Below are positions 9,184-18,311 of a stretch of 64,000 nucleotides of DNA, piece after piece (position 1 is the stretch's first letter; every line of letters begins with the position of its first letter). This DNA comes from Leucothrix arctica (lineage in GTDB: Bacteria > Pseudomonadota > Gammaproteobacteria > Thiotrichales > Thiotrichaceae). A program made the translations under genes and the position numbers. The stretch is taken from the NCBI RefSeq assembly GCF_003172895.1, contig NZ_QGKL01000021.1:1-64000 (forward strand), written 5' to 3'. Under the pieces are notes generated by a model that had not been told where the DNA came from, ran no database searches, and worked only from the letters and a program-made list of their open reading frames with translations.

Positions 9184-10569
9184 GTGAGCCAAACCGATTT
9201 TTCATCTCTACAACTTCGCCCTGATTTACTAGAAAACCTAAAATCATTAGAATATCTAGAAATGACACCGATCCAAGCACTAAGCTTGCCGAGTATTTTG
9301 GAAGGTAAAGATGTTATTGGGCAAGGAAAAACGGGCTCTGGTAAAACGGCAGCGTTTGGCTTAGGACTCCTAAATCGCTTAGAAGTGAAGAAATTTCGCA
9401 TTCAAGTATTAGTCATGTGCCCTACACGTGAACTAGCGGATCAGGTTGCCAAGGAAATACGCAAACTAGCACGCGCTATTCATAATATTAAAATACTGAC
9501 GCTATGTGGCGGTATGCCATTTGGCGCTCAAAAAGGCTCCTTGGAGCACGGCGCTCACATCATCATCGGTACGCCTGGGCGTATTGAAGACCACCTACGT
9601 CGAAACACTTTGTCACTAGAACATGTGCATACACTGGTACTAGACGAAGCTGACCGTATGCTTGAGATGGGTTTCCAAGACACGATCGATGCAATCATCG
9701 AAAAAATGCCGTCACAACGTCAAACTATGTTGTTTAGTGCAACGTTCCCTAAGCAAATCAAGAAAATTGCTAACGCGATCATGGTTGACCCGGTGATGGT
9801 TAAAGCACCTGCGCTACATGACAGCACAGTGATCAAACAGCACTTTTACTCTATTACCGAACCTTATCGTCTGACGGGTTTACGTTTGATACTGCAACAC
9901 TTCCGCCCTGAATCTGCGGTAATTTTCTGTAACACCAAGCATGACACTCAACATGTTGCTGATGCATTAGTCGAAAACGGCTTTAGCGCGATAGCACTTC
10001 ACGGCGACTTAGAGCAACGTGATCGCGATAAAATGTTAGTACGCTTTGCGAATAAAAGCGCTTCAATCTTAGTTGCAACCGATGTTGCAGCACGTGGTCT
10101 AGATATCGATGCGATTGACGTCGTGGTTAATTACCATATTGCGCATGACCCTGAAATACATCTACACCGTATCGGCCGAACAGGTCGTGCAGGTAGTAAA
10201 GGTGTCGCTTGCTCACTTTACTCAGATGAAGAAGCGCATCGTGTCGCGATGATTGAAAGTGGCATTGACTCAATAAATGACACCGAAGAATTACCGCCAA
10301 TTAGCTTGCTAAACCAAGCTCCTGTTACGCCTCTAATGACTACCGTGCTTATCGATGGTGGTAAAAAGCAAAAGATCCGTCCTGGTGACATTTTAGGTGC
10401 TTTGACTGGAGACAACGGGATCGAAGGTAAGCAAGTCGGTAAGATTCATATCTTTGATAACTGGTCATATGTTGCTGTCGCTTTAGATGCCGTAAGACCT
10501 GCACTACGCAAATTAAGCACGGGTAAGCTAAAAGGCCGTACCTTCCGAGCACGACAAGTCAGAGACTAG
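9184..10569 (+). CDS. dbpA: ATP-dependent RNA helicase DbpA
   Basis: A 461-residue DEAD-box helicase of normal DbpA length. Motifs in order: Q motif near residues 29-36, motif I GQGKTGSGKTA (47-57), PTRELA, GG/TPGR, motif II DEAD (about 156-159), motif III SAT, and motif VI HRIGRTGRAG (about 325-334). Residues about 385-457 form the DbpA-type RRM that binds hairpin 92 of 23S rRNA (KIRPGDILGALTG, GKIHIFDNWSYVAV, GRTFRAR). It acts in late 50S subunit assembly. The start is GTG at 9184, since no ATG is available near the conserved N-terminus. It follows the NYN-LOTUS gene by 95 bp. Confidence 0.95.
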   Translation: MSQTDFSSLQLRPDLLENLKSLEYLEMTPIQALSLPSILEGKDVIGQGKTGSGKTAAFGLGLLNRLEVKKFRIQVLVMCPTRELADQVAKEIRKLARAIHNIKILTLCGGMPFGAQKGSLEHGAHIIIGTPGRIEDHLRRNTLSLEHVHTLVLDEADRMLEMGFQDTIDAIIEKMPSQRQTMLFSATFPKQIKKIANAIMVDPVMVKAPALHDSTVIKQHFYSITEPYRLTGLRLILQHFRPESAVIFCNTKHDTQHVADALVENGFSAIALHGDLEQRDRDKMLVRFANKSASILVATDVAARGLDIDAIDVVVNYHIAHDPEIHLHRIGRTGRAGSKGVACSLYSDEEAHRVAMIESGIDSINDTEELPPISLLNQAPVTPLMTTVLIDGGKKQKIRPGDILGALTGDNGIEGKQVGKIHIFDNWSYVAVALDAVRPALRKLSTGKLKGRTFRARQVRD

Positions 10570-10586
10570 GAGCTGAGACCCCAACA

Positions 10587-11483
10587 ATGTTTGTGTACGC
10601 AATAAAAATTAGCGGGCTGCCGCTAGAAATTGATGCAAAATCAATCTTAAACCAGCACTTTCCTGACTCCCTAGGTGAATCAGGTGATGCTGTGCTTACT
10701 GGCGATCAGATCACCATTAATTTGCCCGAGCGAGATGGTGAGCTATTCTTTAGCAAAACACTGCGAAAAATGGGTGACTCATTTACTGAGTTGTCCCGCA
10801 GCGGTTGGTGCTTTCTTGTCTTAAGAAAGCGCTTTGACGAGAAATATAAACTTGTCGCTAGCTACGATGAAAGCCTGAAAATTGGTCGTCGAGCATGGCG
10901 TGACGAGCGCCATAGAGTAGAAGCTGCCAGTGAATCGCTTGAGTCGTTTCTGAATAAGAAAGCGACTGCCGAGGACATGGAAGTATTACGCCCGTTATTT
11001 CCAAAAAACATTGGTCAACTCCTTCGCAATAAAGGTAAAAGCATCGATGCAGGTGCAGAGGTATTGCAACAAGCACTGCCGACATTAAAGACCTCGGATG
11101 GCCAACGCATTTTCTCCCAAATGCAGTCTCTGTATGAAAAGCGCGCGGGAAAATGGAAAAATCGTTTTGGCTGTGCATGGGTATCTGTGTATTTCCTCAT
11201 GTCAGTGTTTCTCGCATTCGCCATTTTCGATGGGCTAACGAGTGGTTTTTCTTGGTATGGCTTAATCGCAGCACCTATCGCAATGATTATCGCATTGTTG
11301 CCCATCATCGGCTCTGCAGCAGCCAGTTTTTCAGCGGTTAATGTTTGGAGCTGGTCGACAGGTTTTTCAGTGCTGATCTTTTTTGGATATTACATACCGA
11401 TTGCCTACGTCATTGTTCGTATTGGCTTTGCTGCTTTTAAAGGTGAGGGTATTGCTACATGGAACAAACTACTCAGCAAATAA
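10587..11483 (+). CDS. Conserved membrane protein of unknown function
   Basis: A 298-residue protein. Residues 1-190 are soluble, predicted alpha/beta then helical, with several basic patches. The last 100 residues hold three hydrophobic segments (about 196-217, 223-251 and 255-283). It starts 17 bp after the dbpA stop, so it is probably cotranscribed with dbpA. No catalytic motif or known domain was recognised. A membrane-anchored cytoplasmic domain is the most that can be said. Confidence 0.7.
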   Translation: MFVYAIKISGLPLEIDAKSILNQHFPDSLGESGDAVLTGDQITINLPERDGELFFSKTLRKMGDSFTELSRSGWCFLVLRKRFDEKYKLVASYDESLKIGRRAWRDERHRVEAASESLESFLNKKATAEDMEVLRPLFPKNIGQLLRNKGKSIDAGAEVLQQALPTLKTSDGQRIFSQMQSLYEKRAGKWKNRFGCAWVSVYFLMSVFLAFAIFDGLTSGFSWYGLIAAPIAMIIALLPIIGSAAASFSAVNVWSWSTGFSVLIFFGYYIPIAYVIVRIGFAAFKGEGIATWNKLLSK

Positions 11484-11528
11484 AGTGTCGATGATAAAGA
11501 ATAGTCTTAGCTAAATGGAGTCAGTCCG

Positions 11529-11774
11529 ATGTCAGAAATCAGTCTCACGAATGCGCAAAAAGATGACTTCGTTGATAAGCTACAGAAGTACTTCGACAAA
11601 GAATTAGACCAAGATATTGGTCGTTTTGATGCGGAGTTTTTGGTGGACTTTATTAGTGAGGAGTTTGGCGCTCACTATTATAACCAAGGACTGACTGACG
11701 CTCGTGCTGTCGTTGCTAAGCAAGTCGACAGTATTACTGAAGCCATTTACGAGATTGAAAAACCTATCTCATAA
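11529..11774 (+). CDS. DUF2164 family protein
   Basis: An 81-residue cytoplasmic protein matching DUF2164: LQKYFDKELDQDIGRFDAEF (18-37), FISEEFGAHYYNQGL (41-55) and a C-terminal ITEAIYEIEKP helix. The length is usual for the family. Function is unknown; the fold is expected to be all-helical. It lies 45 bp after the membrane protein gene on the same strand. Confidence 0.85.
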   Translation: MSEISLTNAQKDDFVDKLQKYFDKELDQDIGRFDAEFLVDFISEEFGAHYYNQGLTDARAVVAKQVDSITEAIYEIEKPIS

Positions 11775-11840
11775 GGCTACATTGCCAATTATTCTGTCCT
11801 ATTTTTAACCAAAAAAGCCTTATTTAACATTACTGTAACA

Positions 11841-12308
11841 ATGCACGTATATGGTCTCAGGGATCAAAAACTACCCCCCAATATACTTATGCAAGCTTCT
11901 GTTGAAAAAGAGACTCAATCCATACATGACATCATGGAGCAACTCTCCCGCCACTTAATGAGTTGCCACACCGGCACATTCTTAATAGCGACCAATGATA
12001 ACCACTCCTGTCGAATGTCACTTACAGCGGGCCGCGTCACGCACTGCTCGTTTGGTCGAACTCATGGAGATGAGGCGCTTCAAAAAATTACTAAGATCAG
12101 CGCTGGTAACTGCTCATTCGTAAAGAATGCTAGATATCCTTTCAAAGAACGCTCCGAAGTAAAGAAGAAACATGGGGTTGATCAATTAATTGCCACACTA
12201 AACCAATCCTCACACGGCAAATCAGAGTCTTCAAGAAAGCACAAATTACCGTCTGGTTTGACGGATAGACAGATGGAAGTATTGTTCGGTAAGTTTCACT
12301 TCGAATAA
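11841..12308 (+). CDS. DUF4388-like small protein
   Basis: A 155-residue soluble protein. Residues about 30-100 resemble DUF4388/PatA-N-type domains: a GTFLIAT strand, an RMSLTAGRVTHCSFG segment, GDEALQKI, then a G-x-CSF strand near residue 90. The C-terminal 50 residues are basic and Ser/Lys-rich. DUF4388 proteins occur in signalling and gliding regulators, but none is adjacent here. The start is uncertain: neither the ATG at 11841 nor the one at 11898 has a clear Shine-Dalgarno. Confidence 0.6.
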   Translation: MHVYGLRDQKLPPNILMQASVEKETQSIHDIMEQLSRHLMSCHTGTFLIATNDNHSCRMSLTAGRVTHCSFGRTHGDEALQKITKISAGNCSFVKNARYPFKERSEVKKKHGVDQLIATLNQSSHGKSESSRKHKLPSGLTDRQMEVLFGKFHFE

Positions 12309-12325
12309 ACGCAACTGGCAAAGAT

Positions 12326-12354
12326 GTGCGTGTCAGCACAAGCTTAGGTATAAT
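12326..12354 (+). promoter_or_regulatory. Candidate promoter for the pseudouridine synthase
   Basis: A perfect TATAAT (12349-12354) lies 30 bp before the ATG of the RluA-type gene. The -35 region at 17-bp spacing is poor (GTGCGT), so the call rests mainly on the -10. Confidence 0.35.
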
Positions 12355-12384
12355 GCATACCCCAAACATCAAAAACTATAAGCA

Positions 12385-13248
12385 ATGTCAGAGCCCATCG
12401 AACACCATATCAGCACAGTTACCGATGACCAATTAGCCATCGATTGCCTCGCTGAGGCTACTGGCATTTCCAAACAGAAGCTTAAAATGGCCATGCAGAA
12501 AGGCTGCGTTTGGTTAGAGAAAAAAGGAGCAGGGAAGCATTATACCCAACGTCTTAGACGCGCCAAGCGGCCATTGTCTCTGGGTGAAACACTGCACATT
12601 TATTATGATTTGAAGGTCTTAACCGCAGTGCCACCATCAGCTACTTTAATTAGTGACGAGGGCGCTTATAGTATCTGGAATAAGCCTTCCGGCATGTTAT
12701 CGCAAGGCTCTAAATGGGGTGATCACTGCACTATTTATCGCTGGGCGGAGCAAAATTTACAGCCCGAGCGACCTGCTTTTATTGTTCATCGACTAGATCG
12801 TGCCGCTAATGGACTGATTGTTTTAGCGCATAAAAAACAAGTGGCTGCGCAGTTCTCTAAAATGTTTGAAGAGCATCAGCTTGAGAAGCATTATCGCGCG
12901 ACAGTCACAGGTAACTTCTCCACGGTTATGGATGGTGAAGGTAATATTGATAGCCTCATAGGCAAGACAAAAACGATTCGCGACAATATCGATGATAAGT
13001 CCGCGTGCAGTCACATCACACTACTGAGTTATGATGACGCTCAAGACGAATCAACTGTCGATGTTCTTATCGAGTCAGGTAGAAAACACCAAATTCGTAA
13101 ACACTTATCAGGCGCAGGCTTTCCGATTATTGGTGATCGTTTATATGGCGCCCCTGAAAAATTAGATGAAAGAGACTTACAACTCAGAGCACACTCACTT
13201 GCCTTTAACTGCCCTGTTACGGATGTCGCTAAATACTTTGAGCTATAA
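12385..13248 (+). CDS. RluA-family pseudouridine synthase
   Basis: A 287-residue enzyme that would isomerise uridine to pseudouridine in rRNA or tRNA. The catalytic loop HRLDRAANGLIVLA (135-148) carries the invariant Asp138. The preceding IWNKPSGMLS segment (97-106) and the later GRKHQIRKHL (about residues 237-246) and GDRLYG motifs are the conserved RluA core. Residues 10-75 form an S4-like N-terminal domain. HRLDRxxNG in place of the usual HRLDxxTSG suggests the subgroup of uncharacterised RluA paralogues, so the target base cannot be named. Confidence 0.88.
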   Translation: MSEPIEHHISTVTDDQLAIDCLAEATGISKQKLKMAMQKGCVWLEKKGAGKHYTQRLRRAKRPLSLGETLHIYYDLKVLTAVPPSATLISDEGAYSIWNKPSGMLSQGSKWGDHCTIYRWAEQNLQPERPAFIVHRLDRAANGLIVLAHKKQVAAQFSKMFEEHQLEKHYRATVTGNFSTVMDGEGNIDSLIGKTKTIRDNIDDKSACSHITLLSYDDAQDESTVDVLIESGRKHQIRKHLSGAGFPIIGDRLYGAPEKLDERDLQLRAHSLAFNCPVTDVAKYFEL

Positions 13249-13371
13249 AACAAGAGACTCTAGGCCACCTTTTTGATTACGTTATTAGTGACATGCTTTA
13301 CTGATTACCACTGCTAAGGCAGAATGGTCTTTCATAATACTCACATCAATTAGCAACAATTAGGGATTACT

Positions 13372-13770
13372 ATGGATCGCAAACTGATCTCATCTGGCTC
13401 AGATTTTGAATCAAAAATTGGCTACTCGCGCGCTGTCGTTGACGGCGACTATGTCTTTGTTTCTGGCACAACTGGCTACAACTACGACACGATGTCTATT
13501 TCTAGTGACGTTGTTGAGCAAGCCGAGCAGTGCTTCAAGAATATTGCAAAAGCACTTGAAGAGGCGGGTACAACGTTAGACAAAGCAGTTAGCGTAACTT
13601 ATGTGTTTCCTAATAAAGCTGACTTCGAACCTTGCTGGCCAGTATTCAGTAAGTACCTAGGTGAAGCAAAACCTGCTGCAATGGTATTTATCGCAGGCTT
13701 GCTTGATGACGAGATGAAGCTTGAGATTCAAATCACCGCACGTATTCACGAGTCTGGTTACTCTTACTAA
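13372..13770 (+). CDS. Rid (YjgF/YER057c/UK114) family protein
   Basis: A 132-residue protein of the usual Rid length, with VVDGDYVFVSGTTG (20-33) and QCFKNIAKALEEAG (52-65). The RidA 2-aminoacrylate/imine deaminase motif has Arg at the position reading KPAAMVFIAGL here; that catalytic Arg is absent. The protein therefore belongs to an Arg-less Rid subfamily, and imine hydrolysis should not be assumed. AGGGA precedes the ATG by 6 nt. Confidence 0.85.
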   Translation: MDRKLISSGSDFESKIGYSRAVVDGDYVFVSGTTGYNYDTMSISSDVVEQAEQCFKNIAKALEEAGTTLDKAVSVTYVFPNKADFEPCWPVFSKYLGEAKPAAMVFIAGLLDDEMKLEIQITARIHESGYSY

Positions 13771-13780
13771 ACACTCGTAT

Positions 13781-13814
13781 AACACCTAAAAGTCTCACTG
13801 GCTTCTAGGTGTTT
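13781..13814 (+). terminator. Hairpin after the Rid gene
   Basis: AACACCTA (13781-13788) pairs with TAGGTGTT (13806-13813), with an extra AAG/CTT inside. The following T run is short (TTTC), so it is a moderate candidate terminator 11 bp after the stop. Confidence 0.5.
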
Positions 13815-14011
13815 CAGCACGTCTTAAGTCGCTAGACTACCGCAACACCTCCTCATAACCTCAGTCACGGCAATCTTTCCCTTTTATCAATATCATATGA
13901 CCATTGGTATAAGGCTCTATCTCATTCCTCATCTGCTAAGTTTATAACGTCATCTAAATTATAAAATTAGGCCGCATGGCCAACTCCCCCGAATTGTTGG
14001 ATGACAATGAA

Positions 14012-17000
14012 ATGAATAAGCGACCTTCTTTAGCATGGCCTCGGCTCTTCGCCTGCCTGATCCCCCTATTTTTAGCATGGAGCGCTGTAAGCTCTGCTGC
14101 ACAACCTGATGCATTCAACAATTGGGCAAAGACTGCCAAGATTGGTGGTGCTGCTGTTTCAGTTGGCATGAGCAGTACTGAAATCGAAACCATGCTAGAT
14201 ACGCTCCAAGCACAGCACGTGACTGTCATTGAAGCGGATTCTGACCTTTCTAATTACCAATCTGATGCACAGTTTGATCTTGAGCTAGCGTTGATGCGCC
14301 AGTTTGCAGACGCTGCACACAAACGTGGCTTACGCGTTGTTTGGTATATACCGGCACTGGAAGTCATTACCCTCAACGGTAAAAATATTGCCAACACAAT
14401 GGCGAAAGACCATCCGGACTGGGTTCAAATTGGACTTGATGGTCAGGAAAATGTCTTTTACGGCGGTGGCGGTCAAGTATTCTGGGTAGAAGATGATGCA
14501 GAAAGCGCATGGATGTCTCCTAGCTCGACTGGCTATCGTGAGTACTTTTTTAGCCGTATCAAACAAATGGTTGCGACAGGCATTGATGGCCTGTGGGCTG
14601 ATGTTCCAATCTATGCGGACTTCGGTGGCACAAAATGGAGTGGCTTTAATGCAGAAGCAATCACTCGCTTTCAATCAGATACTGGCTTTGCTAAACCTGT
14701 CGCTGAAAACTGGGATGACCCAGCATGGCGTCGATGGATTCACTGGCGTCACCAAGAGCTTGCACGTTTCCTAACGGACTTAACCACGGAAGCACGCTCA
14801 GTAAACTCTGAGTTTTCAATCTACGCTGAGACACTTCCAACAGACTACAACGGTGGAACAATCTACGGACTAGATGCTGGCTTTATCAAAGGCGTTGAAG
14901 GCTTAACCGAAGTGTGGGAAATAGACACCATGAGCAACAACGTAGGAATGCGTAATGCTCAAAGTGATGACTGGATTTCGTTTATCTCAGCATTAAAGTA
15001 TGCCCGTGGTGCGACAGGCGAAAAACCATCTTGGACATTCACCTATGGTGTTGATGCAGATGATGCTCAGCAGGTTATGGCGCAAGCGATGATTGCGGGT
15101 AACAACCCATACGAGCTGAAAGTACCAGAGATGGCAACGACGGTAGGCGATGCTTTCCGTAAGCGTATGTTTAACTGGAGTAAGGTCAACGCGCCATACT
15201 TGTTTGAAACAGAGTCAGCCGCTACAACCGGTATTTTGTACTCTTCAGCAAGTCGTGACTATGTAGACAAATTCACTGGCCTAGGTATGTTTGCAACTAC
15301 CGATGGTGGAAGTGATGAACTTTGGTGGGCAGAAAGCACGATTGATAGCGTGTACTCACGTGACTACCTTGCTGAACACCGTGGTGTATTGAAAGTACTG
15401 GTCAATGAACACATTCCATTCAACGTGCTGCTTGTACCAGAGCAAGATGAACTGAATAAATACCAAACGATCTTCCTACCGAATATCGAAGCGATTTCTG
15501 ATGCAGAAGCTAGCAAGCTGCGTGCATTTGTAAATCAAGGTGGCCACCTCATCGTCACTGGGCCAAACCCAACAGGTATGGATGAGTACGGTAATAACCG
15601 TAGCAGCTATGCATTGTCAGACCTACTTGGTTTTGATATTGGTGATACGCAGCCAAACTCAAACGTTCAAAGCTACGGTGCTGGTCAAACACATTACTTC
15701 TCAACTCGTTTGGGTAAAGAGTACCTGACTAACAACACGACATCGGCTCGTACACTGCTAGCGAATAAAGTACGCGCCAATAGTAGCGTCAATGTAACAA
15801 CCAATGCTGATGACCGTATCTATGTAGAAAGCTCACGTATCGGCCAACAGGCTGCGCTACAGTTTACTAACTTCATTGGTTTAGACGGCACGTTCTCAGT
15901 TGTCCCTAGTAACATCAATGTCACTTACACTGTACCAACCGGTGAGAGTGTGACTGGCGTTACTTACACGACACCTGATACAACGGATACGTCTAAGACT
16001 GCACTAAGTTTTACTCAGTCAGGTTCGACTATTAACTTTAACTTGCCACTAACTCAGTACGCGTTAGTTGTAGTTTCATTTAATGGCGCACAGACACCGA
16101 GCAGTAACCATGTACCTGCGGCAGGTAATAACTACTTCCAAACTGACACTGGTACCGCACTTACATTCACTAGTGCAACGTTACTAGCAAATGATGGTGA
16201 CTTAGACGGCAATACGGTTTCTGTAGCCAATGTATTTGCGACATCAGCAACTAACGGCACAGTCAGTAACTTAGGGGGCGGAAGTTACCGTTACACTCCG
16301 ACGGCTAACTTTGTGGGTACTGACAACCTGATTTACACCGCGACAGACGGGCAGGGTGGTCAAACGGTTGCTCAGATCAGTATCTATGTTGGTCCTCAGT
16401 CGAGCTTTTCTACGCCAAGCTCAGTCACAATTACTCAAGGTATAGAAGACACTACTGAACTCACCAACTTTGCCTCGGTTGATGAAGCGACCTACGACAT
16501 AACATCTGTCGCATCAGGTTCGCAACACATTGTAGACTGGAATGCGACGACGACAGTCTCTGAAGACATTGCCGATATCAGTGAAATCAAGATAACGCAC
16601 GTCGGACAGTACTCTATCGCGAACATTACTCAAACTTCGTATATTTATAACTACTCAACCACATCATGGGAGTTATTTGATACGGCGGTTGTGGGTGATG
16701 AGTATATGTACCCAGCGGTTAAGCGTATTAATAGTAATATAGATAACTATGTATCAGCGACCAAACAAGTACGTATACGTATTCGTGGCGTAGGAACATC
16801 AGGTACGTTTTATAGTTGGACAGATCAGTTAGTCTGGGAAGTTATCCCAGTTGTTACAACAACTATCCCTGTTAATGATAACACCACCAGTAACCCTGTT
16901 AACGCTAGTCGTTTTAACATAGATGGTAACTTAGCAGACTGGGCTGGGCTCACTTCATTTGGTCTCGATGGCGATGATATAAGTACTTCTGGCGCTCAAG

Positions 17001-17989
17001 TTGACTGGTTAGAAGGCTGGATGGCGCACGATGACCAAAACCTTTACCTAGCGTATGAAAATGACGGTCCAATCAACACCGCTACATGGTGGCCTTGGGC
17101 AGTTTACTTAGACACAGATACCAACACAGGTACTGGTTTTAAGATTAATAACGCAATGGGTGCTGACTACCTGTTTGATGGCTGGAGTATTTACCGTTAC
17201 ACAGGCACAGGCTCAAACTGGTCGTGGGCTTATGTTGCATCTAACATCCAATCAACCGCGCAAGGTAACTTTGCAGAAGCTGCTATTCCGCGTACTGCGA
17301 TTGGTAGTCCGAGCAAAGTACATGCCTTCTTCGTGGGTGACAATACGACTTTCGTTGGTACGCAAGTGGTTGATGTTTACCCGAACAGTTGGAATGAGTT
17401 CCATGCTTACAACCTAAGTACTGCGGCTCCAGCAACAAGTGTCTTCTCAAACTCATTAACACCAACATTAGACAGCGTACTCAGTGATTGGGCATCTGTT
17501 CAATCATTTGGTGATGATGGTGCTGATATGACGGTCGCTGGCGCTCAAGCTGACTGGCGTAATGCGTGGATGGCACACGATAGCAATAATTTTTATCTAG
17601 CTTATGAAAATGAAGGCACGATCAATAATAGTCTGCGCTGGGCATGGCAGGTGTTCTTAGATACTGACGCCAATGCTTCAACGGGCTTTATTGTCAGTCC
17701 TGCAATGGGCGCAAGTTACATGGTGCAGGGCAATAGTCTGTACCAGTACACCGGTTCTGGCTCAGATTGGAGTTGGACTTACCTAAGTTCAGCGAGCGCA
17801 TGGAGCACGAGTAATATTGCGGAACTAAACTTCTCTCGTAGCTTACTTGGCGGAGCGACTGACTTGAGGGTTGTCTTTAGAGCGGCTAACTGGCCGTTTA
17901 ATAACAACTACGACACAGCAGGCTATGACTATTTCCCAAGTAGCGCAGCAACGGATAGCAATAGCTACTTTAGCTATAAAATCCAGTAA
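14012..17989 (+). CDS. Large secreted glycosidase-like multidomain protein
   Basis: About 1325 residues. A signal peptide (MNKRPS then a hydrophobic core ending VSSAA) supports the ATG at 14012, though an upstream ATG at 13976 is open in the same frame. Residues about 35-400 look like a TIM-barrel glycoside hydrolase (RGLRVVWYIPALE, GIDGLWADVPIY, FSIYAETLP). Residues about 460-530 resemble a beta-galactosidase-type trimerisation domain (VLLVPEQDEL, LRAFVNQGGHLIVTGP). Around residue 690-790 is a cadherin-like Ig domain (LLANDGDLDGN, YTATDGQGG). The C-terminus carries two tandem copies of a roughly 170-residue beta domain starting FNIDGNLADW and TPTLDSVLSDW, resembling CBM9/DOMON-like carbohydrate-binding modules. 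Export and polysaccharide action are inferred; no GH family number is assigned. Confidence 0.75.
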   Translation: MNKRPSLAWPRLFACLIPLFLAWSAVSSAAQPDAFNNWAKTAKIGGAAVSVGMSSTEIETMLDTLQAQHVTVIEADSDLSNYQSDAQFDLELALMRQFADAAHKRGLRVVWYIPALEVITLNGKNIANTMAKDHPDWVQIGLDGQENVFYGGGGQVFWVEDDAESAWMSPSSTGYREYFFSRIKQMVATGIDGLWADVPIYADFGGTKWSGFNAEAITRFQSDTGFAKPVAENWDDPAWRRWIHWRHQELARFLTDLTTEARSVNSEFSIYAETLPTDYNGGTIYGLDAGFIKGVEGLTEVWEIDTMSNNVGMRNAQSDDWISFISALKYARGATGEKPSWTFTYGVDADDAQQVMAQAMIAGNNPYELKVPEMATTVGDAFRKRMFNWSKVNAPYLFETESAATTGILYSSASRDYVDKFTGLGMFATTDGGSDELWWAESTIDSVYSRDYLAEHRGVLKVLVNEHIPFNVLLVPEQDELNKYQTIFLPNIEAISDAEASKLRAFVNQGGHLIVTGPNPTGMDEYGNNRSSYALSDLLGFDIGDTQPNSNVQSYGAGQTHYFSTRLGKEYLTNNTTSARTLLANKVRANSSVNVTTNADDRIYVESSRIGQQAALQFTNFIGLDGTFSVVPSNINVTYTVPTGESVTGVTYTTPDTTDTSKTALSFTQSGSTINFNLPLTQYALVVVSFNGAQTPSSNHVPAAGNNYFQTDTGTALTFTSATLLANDGDLDGNTVSVANVFATSATNGTVSNLGGGSYRYTPTANFVGTDNLIYTATDGQGGQTVAQISIYVGPQSSFSTPSSVTITQGIEDTTELTNFASVDEATYDITSVASGSQHIVDWNATTTVSEDIADISEIKITHVGQYSIANITQTSYIYNYSTTSWELFDTAVVGDEYMYPAVKRINSNIDNYVSATKQVRIRIRGVGTSGTFYSWTDQLVWEVIPVVTTTIPVNDNTTSNPVNASRFNIDGNLADWAGLTSFGLDGDDISTSGAQVDWLEGWMAHDDQNLYLAYENDGPINTATWWPWAVYLDTDTNTGTGFKINNAMGADYLFDGWSIYRYTGTGSNWSWAYVASNIQSTAQGNFAEAAIPRTAIGSPSKVHAFFVGDNTTFVGTQVVDVYPNSWNEFHAYNLSTAAPATSVFSNSLTPTLDSVLSDWASVQSFGDDGADMTVAGAQADWRNAWMAHDSNNFYLAYENEGTINNSLRWAWQVFLDTDANASTGFIVSPAMGASYMVQGNSLYQYTGSGSDWSWTYLSSASAWSTSNIAELNFSRSLLGGATDLRVVFRAANWPFNNNYDTAGYDYFPSSAATDSNSYFSYKIQ

Positions 17990-18001
17990 AACGTAAGACC
18001 T

Positions 18002-18040
18002 GCACTAGCGGTGATCTTTATCATCGCTAGTGCTCTTTCC
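18002..18040 (+). terminator. Strong intrinsic terminator after the glycosidase-like gene
   Basis: A 14-bp stem with one G:U pair, GCACTAGCGGTGAT (18002-18015) with ATCATCGCTAGTGC (18020-18033), loop CTTT, followed by TCTTTCCT. Confidence 0.8.
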
Positions 18041-18194
18041 TCTAGCTTCTCTCTCAGTGACTCCTCACTTCTCCCTTACATTACTCCTCGCTCATACTAA
18101 AACTCTTTTCAAGTCACTCCACACGCTATATGCTAGCTAATCACGATGGCCTCATCTTTAGCCTATCGTTTACCTCCTTCCTCATTTCTACGTA

Positions 18195-18208
18195 ATACTA
18201 CGTAGTAT
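18195..18208. promoter_or_regulatory. 14-bp perfect palindrome, candidate operator of the TRAP operon
   Basis: ATACTACGTAGTAT is its own reverse complement and lies 104 bp before the dctP start. A direct repeat CTACGTA (18188-18194) precedes it. Such a dyad fits a dimeric regulator. The LuxR-type response regulator at the end of this operon is the natural candidate, but binding is inferred. The rest of the 320-bp gap (17990-18311) holds the upstream terminator and no gene. Confidence 0.5.
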
Positions 18209-18311
18209 TTTCCTGAAAATAATAAAAACTAAGTGTTATTACGAATAGTTCAATAATACCGATAAAGGCACAATCCTCCTCGTTCCACCAAAAAATCTAT
18301 GAGGAAATCAA

